26,715 bases of DNA from JBGTCY01 sp041748615 (GTDB lineage Bacteria; Bacteroidota; Bacteroidia; Chitinophagales; CAIOSU01): positions 1-26,715 of the forward strand of contig JBGTCY010000205.1 of NCBI GenBank assembly GCA_041748615.1, given 5' to 3'. The notes under the pieces are model-generated. The model was not told where the DNA came from and made no database searches. It worked only from the letters and a program-made list of their open reading frames with translations. The position numbers were made by a program, and so were the translations under genes. Position 1 is the first letter of the stretch. Each line of letters begins with the position of its first letter. Below are positions 1 through 8,784 of the stretch, in pieces.

Positions 1-2
1 TT

Positions 3-191
3 CAGGCCAACAATTTAAATATTGCTCCAGATACAAGTTTCTTATCAACTTCAGTTCCAAAACAAAATCCTTTTGGAGGTTCGGGTATGTCTTTTACTAA
101 TATTACTGCCTATTTTTTAGATCCTGACTATTACTTAAGATTTGGCAGGAATCATACTGGAGTTGATTTGGTTCCGTCAGATGAATATTAG
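3..191 (+). CDS. C-terminal fragment of an unknown protein (5' end outside window)
   Basis: The frame is open from the window edge to a TAG stop, giving the last 62 residues of a longer protein. The fragment is rich in Asn, Ser and aromatic residues and ends GVDLVPSDEY. It has no T9SS-type C-terminal domain, no membrane segment and no family motif I recognise. It converges on the minus-strand gene that ends at 355. The 163 bp between them contain the repeated word GTGATTTG and no gene. A real gene is likely because the frame is uninterrupted and the composition is protein-like, but no function can be given. Confidence 0.5.
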   Translation, partial: QANNLNIAPDTSFLSTSVPKQNPFGGSGMSFTNITAYFLDPDYYLRFGRNHTGVDLVPSDEY

Positions 192-354
192 AAATTCGCT
201 TCTCCCTATTTATTAAAATTACTCTTGACCAACCAACGTAACAGTGTATCTGAATTGATTTGTGATTTGCTTATTGTGATTTGTAATTTCAAGTCAATAG
301 AATGTCTTTTTTCTTGTGAACAAAAATGCAGGGTTTAAATATTAAATAAAAATA

Positions 355-1764
355 TTACCCCACCACCACCTTCCTCGTCCAACGTTTATCATTCTGAATA
401 AAAGTAAGGATATAAATTCCGGGCGGATAATGCAATCGAATTTCTTCCCTGTTTGAGTTGAGCTTAATTGCATCAACGGTTTGCCCCATGCCATTCATAA
501 CAGAAAGTAAAACATCCTGATGCACCGCGTCCTGCAATTTAACAGTGATAAACCCATTGGAAGGATTCGGATGAACTGAAATTAAATCCTGCTGAAAGAT
601 GGGTTCAATATTTACTATCGCATCAAACTCAATCAATTCATTGTTGCACCAACCTCCCTGCGCGATGCTGCCATGATGCAAAACGGAATAGGTATTTGTA
701 GAAAGATGATAGGAATAAACCACCCCAAAATTATCATCGCCACCGAAAACAGTCGCGCCATACAGATTGCCGTCACTTGCCAGGGTGACGTTACCCCGCG
801 GTTTCCAGCCGGTCGCTTCCGCGAAATCGTGCAGCTTGGTGTAAACATTGGTGTTTGGATTGTATCTGAAAATCACCCCTCCGCTGTTTGCCCCGCCCTG
901 CGAAGTGGTGCCATAGAGAATACTGCCAGCGCCTTCAGCCAGACTGCCCCAATAGGGAAAATTGCCATCAGCCAATTCATGAAGATTCGTGTAAACATTT
1001 GTAGCAGGATTAAAACTGAATATCGTGCCGCCTCCTGTACTGCCGCCTATAGTGGTTGTCCCATAGAGTAACCCGTTGCTTGCTTTCAGCAACTTGCCAA
1101 ATGGAAGACGACCCGTTGATATAGAAAAATGATGCACAACGGTAAATGTACTTGAGGAAATATCATAACTAAACAAAGTGCCGAACGAGTTATTTCCACC
1201 GGAGGCAGCAACGCCATATATTTTACCGTTGTCAGCCTGTACTAAACTGCTGTTGGGAAACTGACCGGTGATGCTATCGAACTCATGCAGTTTGGAATAG
1301 ACGAGCGAAGAGGGGTCAAAGCGGAACAAGACACCTTTGTCAAAGGTGCCGCCATTAGATGTCAGCCCATACAAATTGTTGTCGCTGGCAAGCAGCAAAG
1401 TACCCCAGGGATAAATTCCGGAAGCGGAATCCATGCTGAATAATGAAGTGTAAACCCGCGTAGCAGTATGATAACTGAAAATATCTCCCAATCCGTTTAC
1501 ACCGCTTGCTCCGGACATCCCGTAAATTAGCGATGAACTTGCCGGAACGATGTTTCCAACGGGACTGTTACAATCCGCTAAGCCAACAAATCCTGCACAC
1601 GGATGAATCTCAGTATAACCGGTTCCGTCACCATTAATTCTGAAAATATTGCCCTGACCGACACCGCTTCCTCCGAAACTTTTAACTCCCCACAGTTGAG
1701 GTGTTTGAGCCTGAATGTAAAAAACAGCGATGAGAAAAATTAAAAGTGAAGTTGAGTGTTTCAT
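355..1764 (-). CDS. Secreted T9SS protein with seven GloVer tandem repeats
   Basis: The 469-residue protein starts with a signal peptide (residues 1-20, cleavage likely after AQA or nearby). It then carries seven repeats of about 51 residues, with the WG/YG core at residues 25, 81, 132, 183, 234, 284 and 335. The repeat pattern is YG-x5-GG-x3-G-x-x-[FY]-x-[FY], then a Tyr and LH[DE]F, matching the Gloeo/Verruco ('GloVer') choice-of-anchor repeat family. Seven regular blades suggest a beta-propeller; this is inference. Residues 396-469 form a T9SS type A sorting domain (HPNPSNG start, PPGIYIL, RKVVVG end), so export across the outer membrane and attachment or release are expected. A TTTG/TATATTTA promoter candidate lies just upstream. 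Substrate and role are unknown. Confidence 0.88.
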   Translation of the reverse strand: MKHSTSLLIFLIAVFYIQAQTPQLWGVKSFGGSGVGQGNIFRINGDGTGYTEIHPCAGFVGLADCNSPVGNIVPASSSLIYGMSGASGVNGLGDIFSYHTATRVYTSLFSMDSASGIYPWGTLLLASDNNLYGLTSNGGTFDKGVLFRFDPSSLVYSKLHEFDSITGQFPNSSLVQADNGKIYGVAASGGNNSFGTLFSYDISSSTFTVVHHFSISTGRLPFGKLLKASNGLLYGTTTIGGSTGGGTIFSFNPATNVYTNLHELADGNFPYWGSLAEGAGSILYGTTSQGGANSGGVIFRYNPNTNVYTKLHDFAEATGWKPRGNVTLASDGNLYGATVFGGDDNFGVVYSYHLSTNTYSVLHHGSIAQGGWCNNELIEFDAIVNIEPIFQQDLISVHPNPSNGFITVKLQDAVHQDVLLSVMNGMGQTVDAIKLNSNREEIRLHYPPGIYILTFIQNDKRWTRKVVVG

Positions 1765-1790
1765 GAATAAAGATGTTTACAATTGAGTTG

Positions 1791-1819
1791 TAAATATATT
1801 CATAGAAACTTATACCAAA
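1791..1819 (-). promoter_or_regulatory. Candidate Bacteroidota promoter for the GloVer gene
   Basis: Read on the minus strand, TTTG is followed after 17 nt by TATATTTA, a 7/8 match to the TAnnTTTG -7 element of Bacteroidota. The start codon follows about 26 nt after the -7 box. The -33 box abuts the T-run of the hairpin that ends the upstream psd-like gene. Confidence 0.42.
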
Positions 1820-1820
1820 G

Positions 1821-1881
1821 CGAAAAACTTTCCGAAATATTTTCAGGTGAAAACACTGATTAAATGAGATTTCGGAAAGTT
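1821..1881 (-). terminator. Rho-independent terminator after the psd-like gene
   Basis: Perfect 13-bp inverted arms, AACTTTCCGAAAT at 1826-1838 and its complement at 1869-1881, enclose a 30-nt loop. On the minus strand the second arm runs into TTTTTC. It sits 29 bp after the psd-like stop codon and just before the next promoter candidate, as expected of a terminator separating two genes. The long loop is unusual. Confidence 0.6.
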
Positions 1882-1910
1882 GGTTACCAATGGAACCTTT
1901 CAAAGCAAGA

Positions 1911-2585
1911 TTATTCCCCCGTAAGCGCAGCTTCAAACACAATTTCATCCGCGATGATGGTTTCTCCATCAATCACGTAATCACCTTCTTTGATTTTGAG
2001 ATTTACATTGTGGGGAAAGACCATCGTCACTTGACTGCCTAATTTAATGACGCCTATCACTTCGCCCTGCTTCACCGGTTGACCGGTTTCCAAAAAGTCT
2101 TCAATCCTTCGCGCGACATATCCTGCAATTTGAATGACTTTGAAGCGGGTTCCGTTTTCCGTTTCAAACAGCAATTCATTGTATTCATTTTCAAACCGGA
2201 TACCGAAACGGTTCAAATGTTTCACCGCGCTGTTGAATTTACCCGGCTGATATTTTTTTTCAACCAATCGCGCGTTGATGGGCGCACGTTGATAATGCAC
2301 ATCATTTATTTGCAGCATGATGGAAACAATGTAACCGCTGTCACCTAACGAGCCGGTAAAAGTTGTCATCGCATCCCTTAATTCTTTTTCAACAACCAAG
2401 GAATCACCATGCCAGAAATGTATCGCAATCACTTCTCCGTTTGCCGGGCTGACAAATGAAGTCGGAGCATCTGGGATAATTCGTTCCGGCATTCTCAGAA
2501 ATCCGAAACGATACCACGCTGAAAAGCTGATAACGAGAATAACAATGACTGAAAGAGCGGAAAGGATTATTTTCTTTGCCTTCAT
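1911..2585 (-). CDS. Phosphatidylserine decarboxylase-like protein (short form)
   Basis: The family converts phosphatidylserine to phosphatidylethanolamine at the inner membrane, using a pyruvoyl group made by self-cleavage at a Gly-Ser bond. The protein has 224 residues, close to the short (about 220-residue) class. It has a membrane anchor at 5-25, a segment resembling the family's FFRxPxRxIP signature (residues 29-38), DVHYQRAP at 95-102, and LGSQVTMVFP at 182-191 with Ser184 as the predicted pyruvoyl precursor. Odd: the family motif PADG, whose Asp takes part in self-processing, reads PANG here (Asn49). Either the processing chemistry tolerates Asn in this branch or the protein is a divergent paralogue. 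It lies between typA and the GloVer gene on the same strand; 153 bp separate it from typA. Confidence 0.72.
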   Translation of the reverse strand: MKAKKIILSALSVIVILVISFSAWYRFGFLRMPERIIPDAPTSFVSPANGEVIAIHFWHGDSLVVEKELRDAMTTFTGSLGDSGYIVSIMLQINDVHYQRAPINARLVEKKYQPGKFNSAVKHLNRFGIRFENEYNELLFETENGTRFKVIQIAGYVARRIEDFLETGQPVKQGEVIGVIKLGSQVTMVFPHNVNLKIKEGDYVIDGETIIADEIVFEAALTGE

Positions 2586-2738
2586 TTTTTTTCTTTTGGC
2601 CGCATTTCAAGGATAACTTCCCATACTATCGTCTAAAGTCTAACCTCTAAAGTCTAACATCTGGCCGCACAAATTGAGGATGTTATTTTGACAACACTAC
2701 TTGTTTAAAAAAACATTTAATTCAGACAAAGAACCCAA

Positions 2739-4553
2739 TCAGGCATACGCCTTTTTCGACTCTGACCTTTTGCGGGCGTTGTGGTCTAAAATGATTTTGC
2801 GCAAGCGGATATTTTTTGGCGTCACTTCCACATACTCATCCACCTGGATATATTCCATCGCCTCTTCCAGTGAAAAGCGAATGGGAGGCGCGATGCGCAT
2901 TTTTTCATCCGAACCGGAAGCGCGGATGTTGGTGAGCTTTTTTGTGATGTTCACGTTGATGACTAAATCATCAGGGCGGTTGTTTTCGCCAATCACCTGA
3001 CCGATATACACTTCATCGCCCGGCTCAATAAAAAACTTGCCGCGGTCTTGCAGTTTGTCAATGGAATAAGCGATGGCGGTTCCGGTTTCCAATGAAATCA
3101 ATGAGCCGTTGATGCGTTCGGGAATATCGCCTCTCCAGGGCTCAAAGGCTTTGAAACGGTGCGCGATAATCGCTTCGCCCTGCGTGACGGTGAGCAGGTT
3201 ATTCCTCAATCCAATCAACCCGCGTGAAGGGATGACAAACTCAAGGTGAATGAAATCGCCCTTGGGCTGCATCACCAGCAACTCACCTTTGCGCTTGGTC
3301 ACCAACTCAATCACTTTGCCGGAGGTTAACTCAGGCGTATCCACTGTGAGGACTTCCACAGGCTCGCATCTTTTTCCGTCAATTTCCTTGATGATAACTT
3401 TCGGCTGACCAACCTGCAGCTCATACCCTTCGCGTCTCATGGTTTCAATCAAAATGGATAAGTGCAGGATGCCTCTTCCAAACACAACATAAGTGTCAGG
3501 CGAGCCGGTTTCTTCCACGCGCAACGCGAGATTTTTTTCCAATTCTTTAAACAGGCGGTCGCGCAGGTGGCGTGAGGTCACGAATTTCCCTTCCTTTCCA
3601 AAAAACGGAGAATCATTCACCGTAAAGGTCATGCTGATGGTTGGCTCATCAATGGAGATGGGGGGCAAACCTTCGGGAAATTCAAAATCCGCAATCGTGT
3701 CTCCGATTTCAAATCCATCAATTCCGTTCACCGCGCAGATGTCGCCACACTGCACGCTCTCCACTTTCACTTTTCCAAGTCCTTCAAAAGTAAAAAGTTC
3801 TTTAATCCGGCTTTTCACCACGCTGCCATCGCGCTTCACCAATGACACAGGCGCGTTGCTTTTCACAGCGCCCCTCACCACACGCCCGATGGCGATACGC
3901 CCGATGTAGTTGGAATAATCCAAAGAAGTTACCTGCAACTGAATAGTGCCTTCTTTGATTTGCGGAGCGGGAACATGATTCACAATCATCTCCATCAACG
4001 CAAAAATATCTTCGGTTTTCACTTTCCAGTCATCCGACATCCAGCCCCATTTGGCGGAGCCGTAAACAGTCGGGAAGTCCAACTGGGTTTCAGTCGCGCC
4101 TAAATTGTGTATGAGGTCAAACATTGCTTCATGCACTTCATCGGGACGGCAGTTTTCTTTATCCACTTTGTTAATCACCACCAATGGTTTCAGTCCGAGC
4201 GCCAGCGCTTTGGAAAGCACGTAGCGGGTTTGCGGCATGGGTCCTTCAAAGGCATCCACGAGCACCAAGGCGGCATCCGCCATGTTCAAAACGCGCTCCA
4301 CCTCGCCACCGAAGTCAGCGTGACCGGGCGTGTCAATAATATTGATTTTAATGCCTTTGTAATTCACGGATACGTTCTTTGACAGAATCGTGATGCCACG
4401 CTCGCGCTCAAGGTCATTGTTATCGAGGATTAACTCACCCGTCACCTGGTGATCCTTAAATACCTTGCAGGCGTGAATAATCTTGTCAACGAGGGTTGTT
4501 TTGCCATGGTCAACGTGTGCGATGATGGCAATGTTTCTAATTTGGGTAATCAT
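2739..4553 (-). CDS. typA: Ribosome-associated GTPase TypA/BipA
   Basis: The 604-residue length is typical for this translational GTPase, which acts on the ribosome, in assembly and under cold or other stress. GTP-binding motifs are clear: AHVDHGKTT at 12-20 (G1), RGITI at 52-56 (G2), DTPGH at 74-78 (G3), NKVD at 128-131 (G4) and GSA at 165-167 (G5). The C-terminal half carries the family's conserved region (for example SRGLIGLRN), and LepA- and EF-G-specific signatures are absent. The ATG start gives the canonical N-terminus, with G1 twelve residues in. The neighbouring genes do not suggest a shared pathway. Confidence 0.96.
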   Translation of the reverse strand: MITQIRNIAIIAHVDHGKTTLVDKIIHACKVFKDHQVTGELILDNNDLERERGITILSKNVSVNYKGIKINIIDTPGHADFGGEVERVLNMADAALVLVDAFEGPMPQTRYVLSKALALGLKPLVVINKVDKENCRPDEVHEAMFDLIHNLGATETQLDFPTVYGSAKWGWMSDDWKVKTEDIFALMEMIVNHVPAPQIKEGTIQLQVTSLDYSNYIGRIAIGRVVRGAVKSNAPVSLVKRDGSVVKSRIKELFTFEGLGKVKVESVQCGDICAVNGIDGFEIGDTIADFEFPEGLPPISIDEPTISMTFTVNDSPFFGKEGKFVTSRHLRDRLFKELEKNLALRVEETGSPDTYVVFGRGILHLSILIETMRREGYELQVGQPKVIIKEIDGKRCEPVEVLTVDTPELTSGKVIELVTKRKGELLVMQPKGDFIHLEFVIPSRGLIGLRNNLLTVTQGEAIIAHRFKAFEPWRGDIPERINGSLISLETGTAIAYSIDKLQDRGKFFIEPGDEVYIGQVIGENNRPDDLVINVNITKKLTNIRASGSDEKMRIAPPIRFSLEEAMEYIQVDEYVEVTPKNIRLRKIILDHNARKRSESKKAYA

Positions 4554-4942
4554 GTTAAATGTAAATTGTTATTAATTTTTTTAAAAATGAAGTGCAAAGA
4601 TACGGATTCAGGATGGCTTTAATTGTTTAAATACCGGACTTGTTCGGGCTTCCCCGTGAGTTTGTTACGCTTCTCGTTATGGTCCACGGTCCACTCTACT
4701 GTCCACAGTCCACGGTCCACAGATCACGGTGCTCGCGCATTCGCTCAATCCTTGCGCGAGCACTGTGGAGAAGTGCATTCAACTAACAATTAACAATGGA
4801 CAATGGGCTTCAAACATTAGACTTTAAACTCTCCTCCTCCTCCGAGGTAAGACACCACAATCGCGGGACGCTACCAATCAAAGCAAGGCACAGACGTACG
4901 AAGCGAGCGCAAACAACACGCTTGAAAAATCAGTATTCAGCT
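4554..4942. other. 389-bp spacer between typA and ilvC, repeat-rich, no gene seen
   Basis: It holds a run of CCACGGTCCAC-like words (4681-4727), a strong 11-bp stem-loop (4729-4763), and the words AACAATTAACAATGGACAATGG near 4780-4805. The only long reading frame (from 4796 on the + strand) runs into antisense ilvC and looks spurious. No T-run terminator is obvious after ilvC. Confidence 0.6.
4681..4769. repeat. CCACGGTCCAC-type repeat tract ending in an 11-bp stem-loop
   Basis: Degenerate copies of GTCCACGGTCCAC run from 4681 and lead into GTGCTCGCGCA (4729-4739), a 13-nt loop, and the perfect complement (4753-4763). TCCACA and TGTGGA can extend the stem around a bulge. The 15-nt word CACGGTGCTCGCGCA recurs exactly at 21722-21736, and similar words occur at 10469-10498. 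There is no T-run on either side, so it is not a standard terminator. Confidence 0.6.
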
Positions 4943-5980
4943 TCATTGCCTGAGTTTGCGGACGACTGCGCCAGCGCGCCACATTTCGGAGTCGCGGATT
5001 TCCTGTAGTTCTTTTTCGAGTTTTTCGCGGTAGTCGGGGCGGCTGTTGGCTTCGATGACGATGCGCGATTCGTTGCCGGTGGCGACACTGTCATAGAGTT
5101 TTTCGAACACAGGCTCTACGGCTTTTCTGAATGCATGCCGCCAGTCGAGCGCGCCCCGCTGGGCGGTGGTGGAAGTGTTGGCGAACATCCAGTCCATGCC
5201 GTTTTCGGAGACGAGGAGGATGAGGCTTTCGGTGAGTTCTTCGACCGTTTCGTTGAAGGCTTCGCTGGGCAGGTGTCCCTTTTTGCGGAGGAGGTTGTAT
5301 TGCGCTTCGAGGATGCCCGCGAGCGCGCCCATGAGCGTGCCGCGCTCGCCCGTGAGGTCGCTGAAGACTTCTTTTTTGAAGGTGGTTTCAAACAAATAGC
5401 CGGAGCCTACGCCAATGCCCATCGCGATGGCTTTTTCTTTCGCCTTGCCGGTAACATCCTGGTGTATCGCGAAGCTGGAGTTGAGTCCTTTACCTTCGAG
5501 GAATTTTCTGCGGAGGCTCTTGCCGGAACCTTTGGGCGCGACCAATATCACATCCACTTCAGGAGGAGGGATGATGCCGGTCTGGTCGCTGTAGGTGATG
5601 CCGAAGCCGTGGGAGAAGTAGAGGGTTTTGCCGGGGGTGAGGTTTTTTTTGAGCGTGTTCCAAAACGCGATTTGCCCGGCATCGGACAGCAGGTAAACGA
5701 GGATGGTGCCGCGCTGCACAGCCTCTTCGAGTTGGAACAAATTTTTGCCTTCCTGCCAGCCGTCATCGAGGGCTTTCTGCCAGCTCTTTGAATTGTTGCG
5801 CTGCCCGACAATGACATTGAAGCCGTTGTCTTTGAGGTTGAGCGCCTGTCCCGGTCCCTGCACCCCGTAGCCGAGGATGGCGATGGTTTCGTTCTTTAAT
5901 GTTTCAAGCGCTTTTTGTAAGGGGAATTCATCGCGGGTGATGACGTTTTCAGAAACGCCACCGAAGTCTAATTGTGCCAT
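4943..5980 (-). CDS. ilvC: Ketol-acid reductoisomerase (last gene of the ilv operon)
   Basis: It catalyses isomerisation and NAD(P)H-dependent reduction of acetolactate or acetohydroxybutyrate to the dihydroxy acids of valine and isoleucine synthesis. The 345 residues fit the short class I enzymes. The Rossmann nucleotide loop is GYGVQGPGQ at 37-45, and QRNNSKSW at 60-67 has the Arg/Ser residues usual for NADPH preference. The C-terminal knotted domain includes DLTGERGTL and TVEELTESL, which supply metal-binding acidic residues. It follows ilvN by 67 bp in the same direction, so co-transcription is likely. Three sampled lines of the gene have 57-63% G+C by count, above typA and the other genes sampled, and the gene contains a long spurious antisense frame. 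Confidence 0.95.
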   Translation of the reverse strand: MAQLDFGGVSENVITRDEFPLQKALETLKNETIAILGYGVQGPGQALNLKDNGFNVIVGQRNNSKSWQKALDDGWQEGKNLFQLEEAVQRGTILVYLLSDAGQIAFWNTLKKNLTPGKTLYFSHGFGITYSDQTGIIPPPEVDVILVAPKGSGKSLRRKFLEGKGLNSSFAIHQDVTGKAKEKAIAMGIGVGSGYLFETTFKKEVFSDLTGERGTLMGALAGILEAQYNLLRKKGHLPSEAFNETVEELTESLILLVSENGMDWMFANTSTTAQRGALDWRHAFRKAVEPVFEKLYDSVATGNESRIVIEANSRPDYREKLEKELQEIRDSEMWRAGAVVRKLRQ

Positions 5981-6047
5981 AAGTGAGTTTAAGGTTTAAG
6001 GTTTGGGGTTTAAAGTTGGATTAGATTTTAGATTTAGGGTGTTTTTT

Positions 6048-6644
6048 TTAATGTAGTTTGTCGTTGGTGGTGAAGGATTCGAGTTCCTTTAAATAAGCAT
6101 CGAGGTTTTTCATGGGTTTGGCGACTGCGACTCTGCCGGAGCGGGCGAATTCGAGAATGCCGTAGGGTTCGAGTAAATCGAAGAGCAACTGTGTTTCTTG
6201 GGGATGCCCGGTTTTTTCGATGACAACATATTCGGGGTCAATCGTGAGAATGCGGGCGTGATTGTCGCGCACCACTTTTTCAATGTTGATTTTTCTGCCG
6301 TTGGAAAAAGCGTTGATGGGAATTTTATACAGCGCGATTTCCTGGTGAATGATTTCGTGCTCCTCGTGATAAATGGCTTTCACCACATCCACGATTTTTT
6401 CCAACTGGCGCACGACCTTTTCGACCATCTCGAGCGTAGTGCGGGCGACAATCGTGTAGCGGTAAATGCCTTTCACTTCCGACTCAGAGGCGGTGATGCT
6501 TTCGATATTCACTTCCCTGCGCGTGAACACAATTGTGACGCGGTTGAGCAGTCCGATTTTATTTTCGGTGAAAACGGAAATGGTGAAGAGCTGCTCCGCG
6601 GAGAAGTCGGTGTTTTCGTGGTAAAGCGCGTTGGTGTTGTCCAT
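6048..6644 (-). CDS. ilvN: Acetolactate synthase small (regulatory) subunit
   Basis: This subunit binds IlvB and confers valine feedback control. I place the start at the ATG at 6642-6644 (198 residues, MDNTNALYH...). The in-frame ATG at 6713 adds 23 residues encoded largely by an intergenic repeat element and is unlikely. An ACT domain begins near residue 20 (TISVFTENKIGLLNRVTIVF) and includes NIESITAS. The C-terminal domain typical of IlvN/IlvH follows (residues about 100-180). It lies 267 bp downstream of ilvB, a wide gap for subunits of one enzyme, filled by two inverted-repeat elements. No clear Shine-Dalgarno sequence precedes the start. Confidence 0.93.
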   Translation of the reverse strand: MDNTNALYHENTDFSAEQLFTISVFTENKIGLLNRVTIVFTRREVNIESITASESEVKGIYRYTIVARTTLEMVEKVVRQLEKIVDVVKAIYHEEHEIIHQEIALYKIPINAFSNGRKINIEKVVRDNHARILTIDPEYVVIEKTGHPQETQLLFDLLEPYGILEFARSGRVAVAKPMKNLDAYLKELESFTTNDKLH

Positions 6645-6672
6645 TGGTAAATTTTTGATTTTTGATTCAGTC

Positions 6673-6769
6673 TTAAGAGCAGTCCTAAAAATTGCTCTTT
6701 TTGATTGCCTCATCCCTTGCCTTCTCCGAAGGAGAAGGAGATTGAGGTAATTTTTAGAACTGTCCTTAA
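6673..6769. repeat. 97-bp inverted-repeat element, copy 1 (MITE/REP-like)
   Basis: Terminal arms at 6673-6693 and 6749-6769 are inverted repeats matching at 18 of 21 positions. Inside lies an 8-bp GAA-loop hairpin (6720-6738). A 35-nt stretch (6686-6720) recurs exactly at 12922-12956, and the left part recurs at 14303-14336. It carries no coding capacity, so if mobile it would depend on a transposase supplied elsewhere. It sits in the ilvB-ilvN spacer. Confidence 0.7.
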
Positions 6770-6787
6770 TTCATTTGTTAATGTTAT

Positions 6788-6905
6788 AGGACAAATTGTA
6801 CTTATGTTGTCATGGTGTGTCCTGAGTAATCAGAGTGGCAATCACTCCTCTTCGACTCCGCTCAGAGTGACCCATGAGCACCATAAAAAAGGTGCAATTT
6901 GTCCT
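6788..6905. repeat. 118-bp inverted-repeat element in the ilvB-ilvN spacer
   Basis: The ends AGGACAAATTG (6788-6798) and CAATTTGTCCT (6895-6905) are exact complements. A second pair, ATGGTG and CACCAT, lies about 20 nt further in. The interior carries GAGTG-GCAAT-CACTC and a CTTCGACTCCGCTCAGAGTGA word of a kind common in Bacteroidota spacers. It ends 6 bp before the ilvB stop codon. No second copy of the whole element is seen in this window. Confidence 0.6.
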
Positions 6906-6911
6906 GCTTTT

Positions 6912-8654
<1,743 letters not shown>

Positions 8655-8727
8655 GCCATTTTTTATTAATTCTAAAATATCATTGAGTTATATTTCTAAA
8701 TCTTCTCATTTTTTTGCCTCACCCCGC

Positions 8728-8746
8728 CCCTCTCCGAAGGAGAGGG
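8728..8746. repeat. GAA-loop hairpin in the ilvD-ilvB spacer
   Basis: CCCTCTCC-GAA-GGAGAGGG is a perfect 8-bp stem with a three-base loop, preceded by GCCTCACCCC. The related hairpin at 6720-6738 has the same loop, and its third pair is changed from C-G to T-A, which preserves the stem. There is no T-run after it, so it is more likely a repeat-borne or mRNA-processing structure than a terminator. Confidence 0.6.
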
Positions 8747-8784
8747 AGTCCATGACGCATTACTTGAAATGCTATTCTTTTTCT

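Noticed and set aside
4681..4727. Possible CRISPR array in the typA-ilvC spacer
   Set aside because: The repeat units are short, degenerate and contiguous, with no unique spacers of constant length and no cas genes.
4796..5008. 70-codon + strand frame after typA
   Set aside because: Its second half is antisense to ilvC and its first half is repeat-type spacer sequence.
5135..5791. 218-codon + strand frame opposite ilvC
   Set aside because: It is antisense to a clearly identified gene, rich in Glu/Phe/Ala as expected from a shadow of G+C-rich codons, and has no family motif.
6645..6713. Longer ilvN start at the ATG at 6713
   Set aside because: The extra 23 residues come largely from the inverted-repeat element, and the internal ATG gives the usual distance to the ACT domain.
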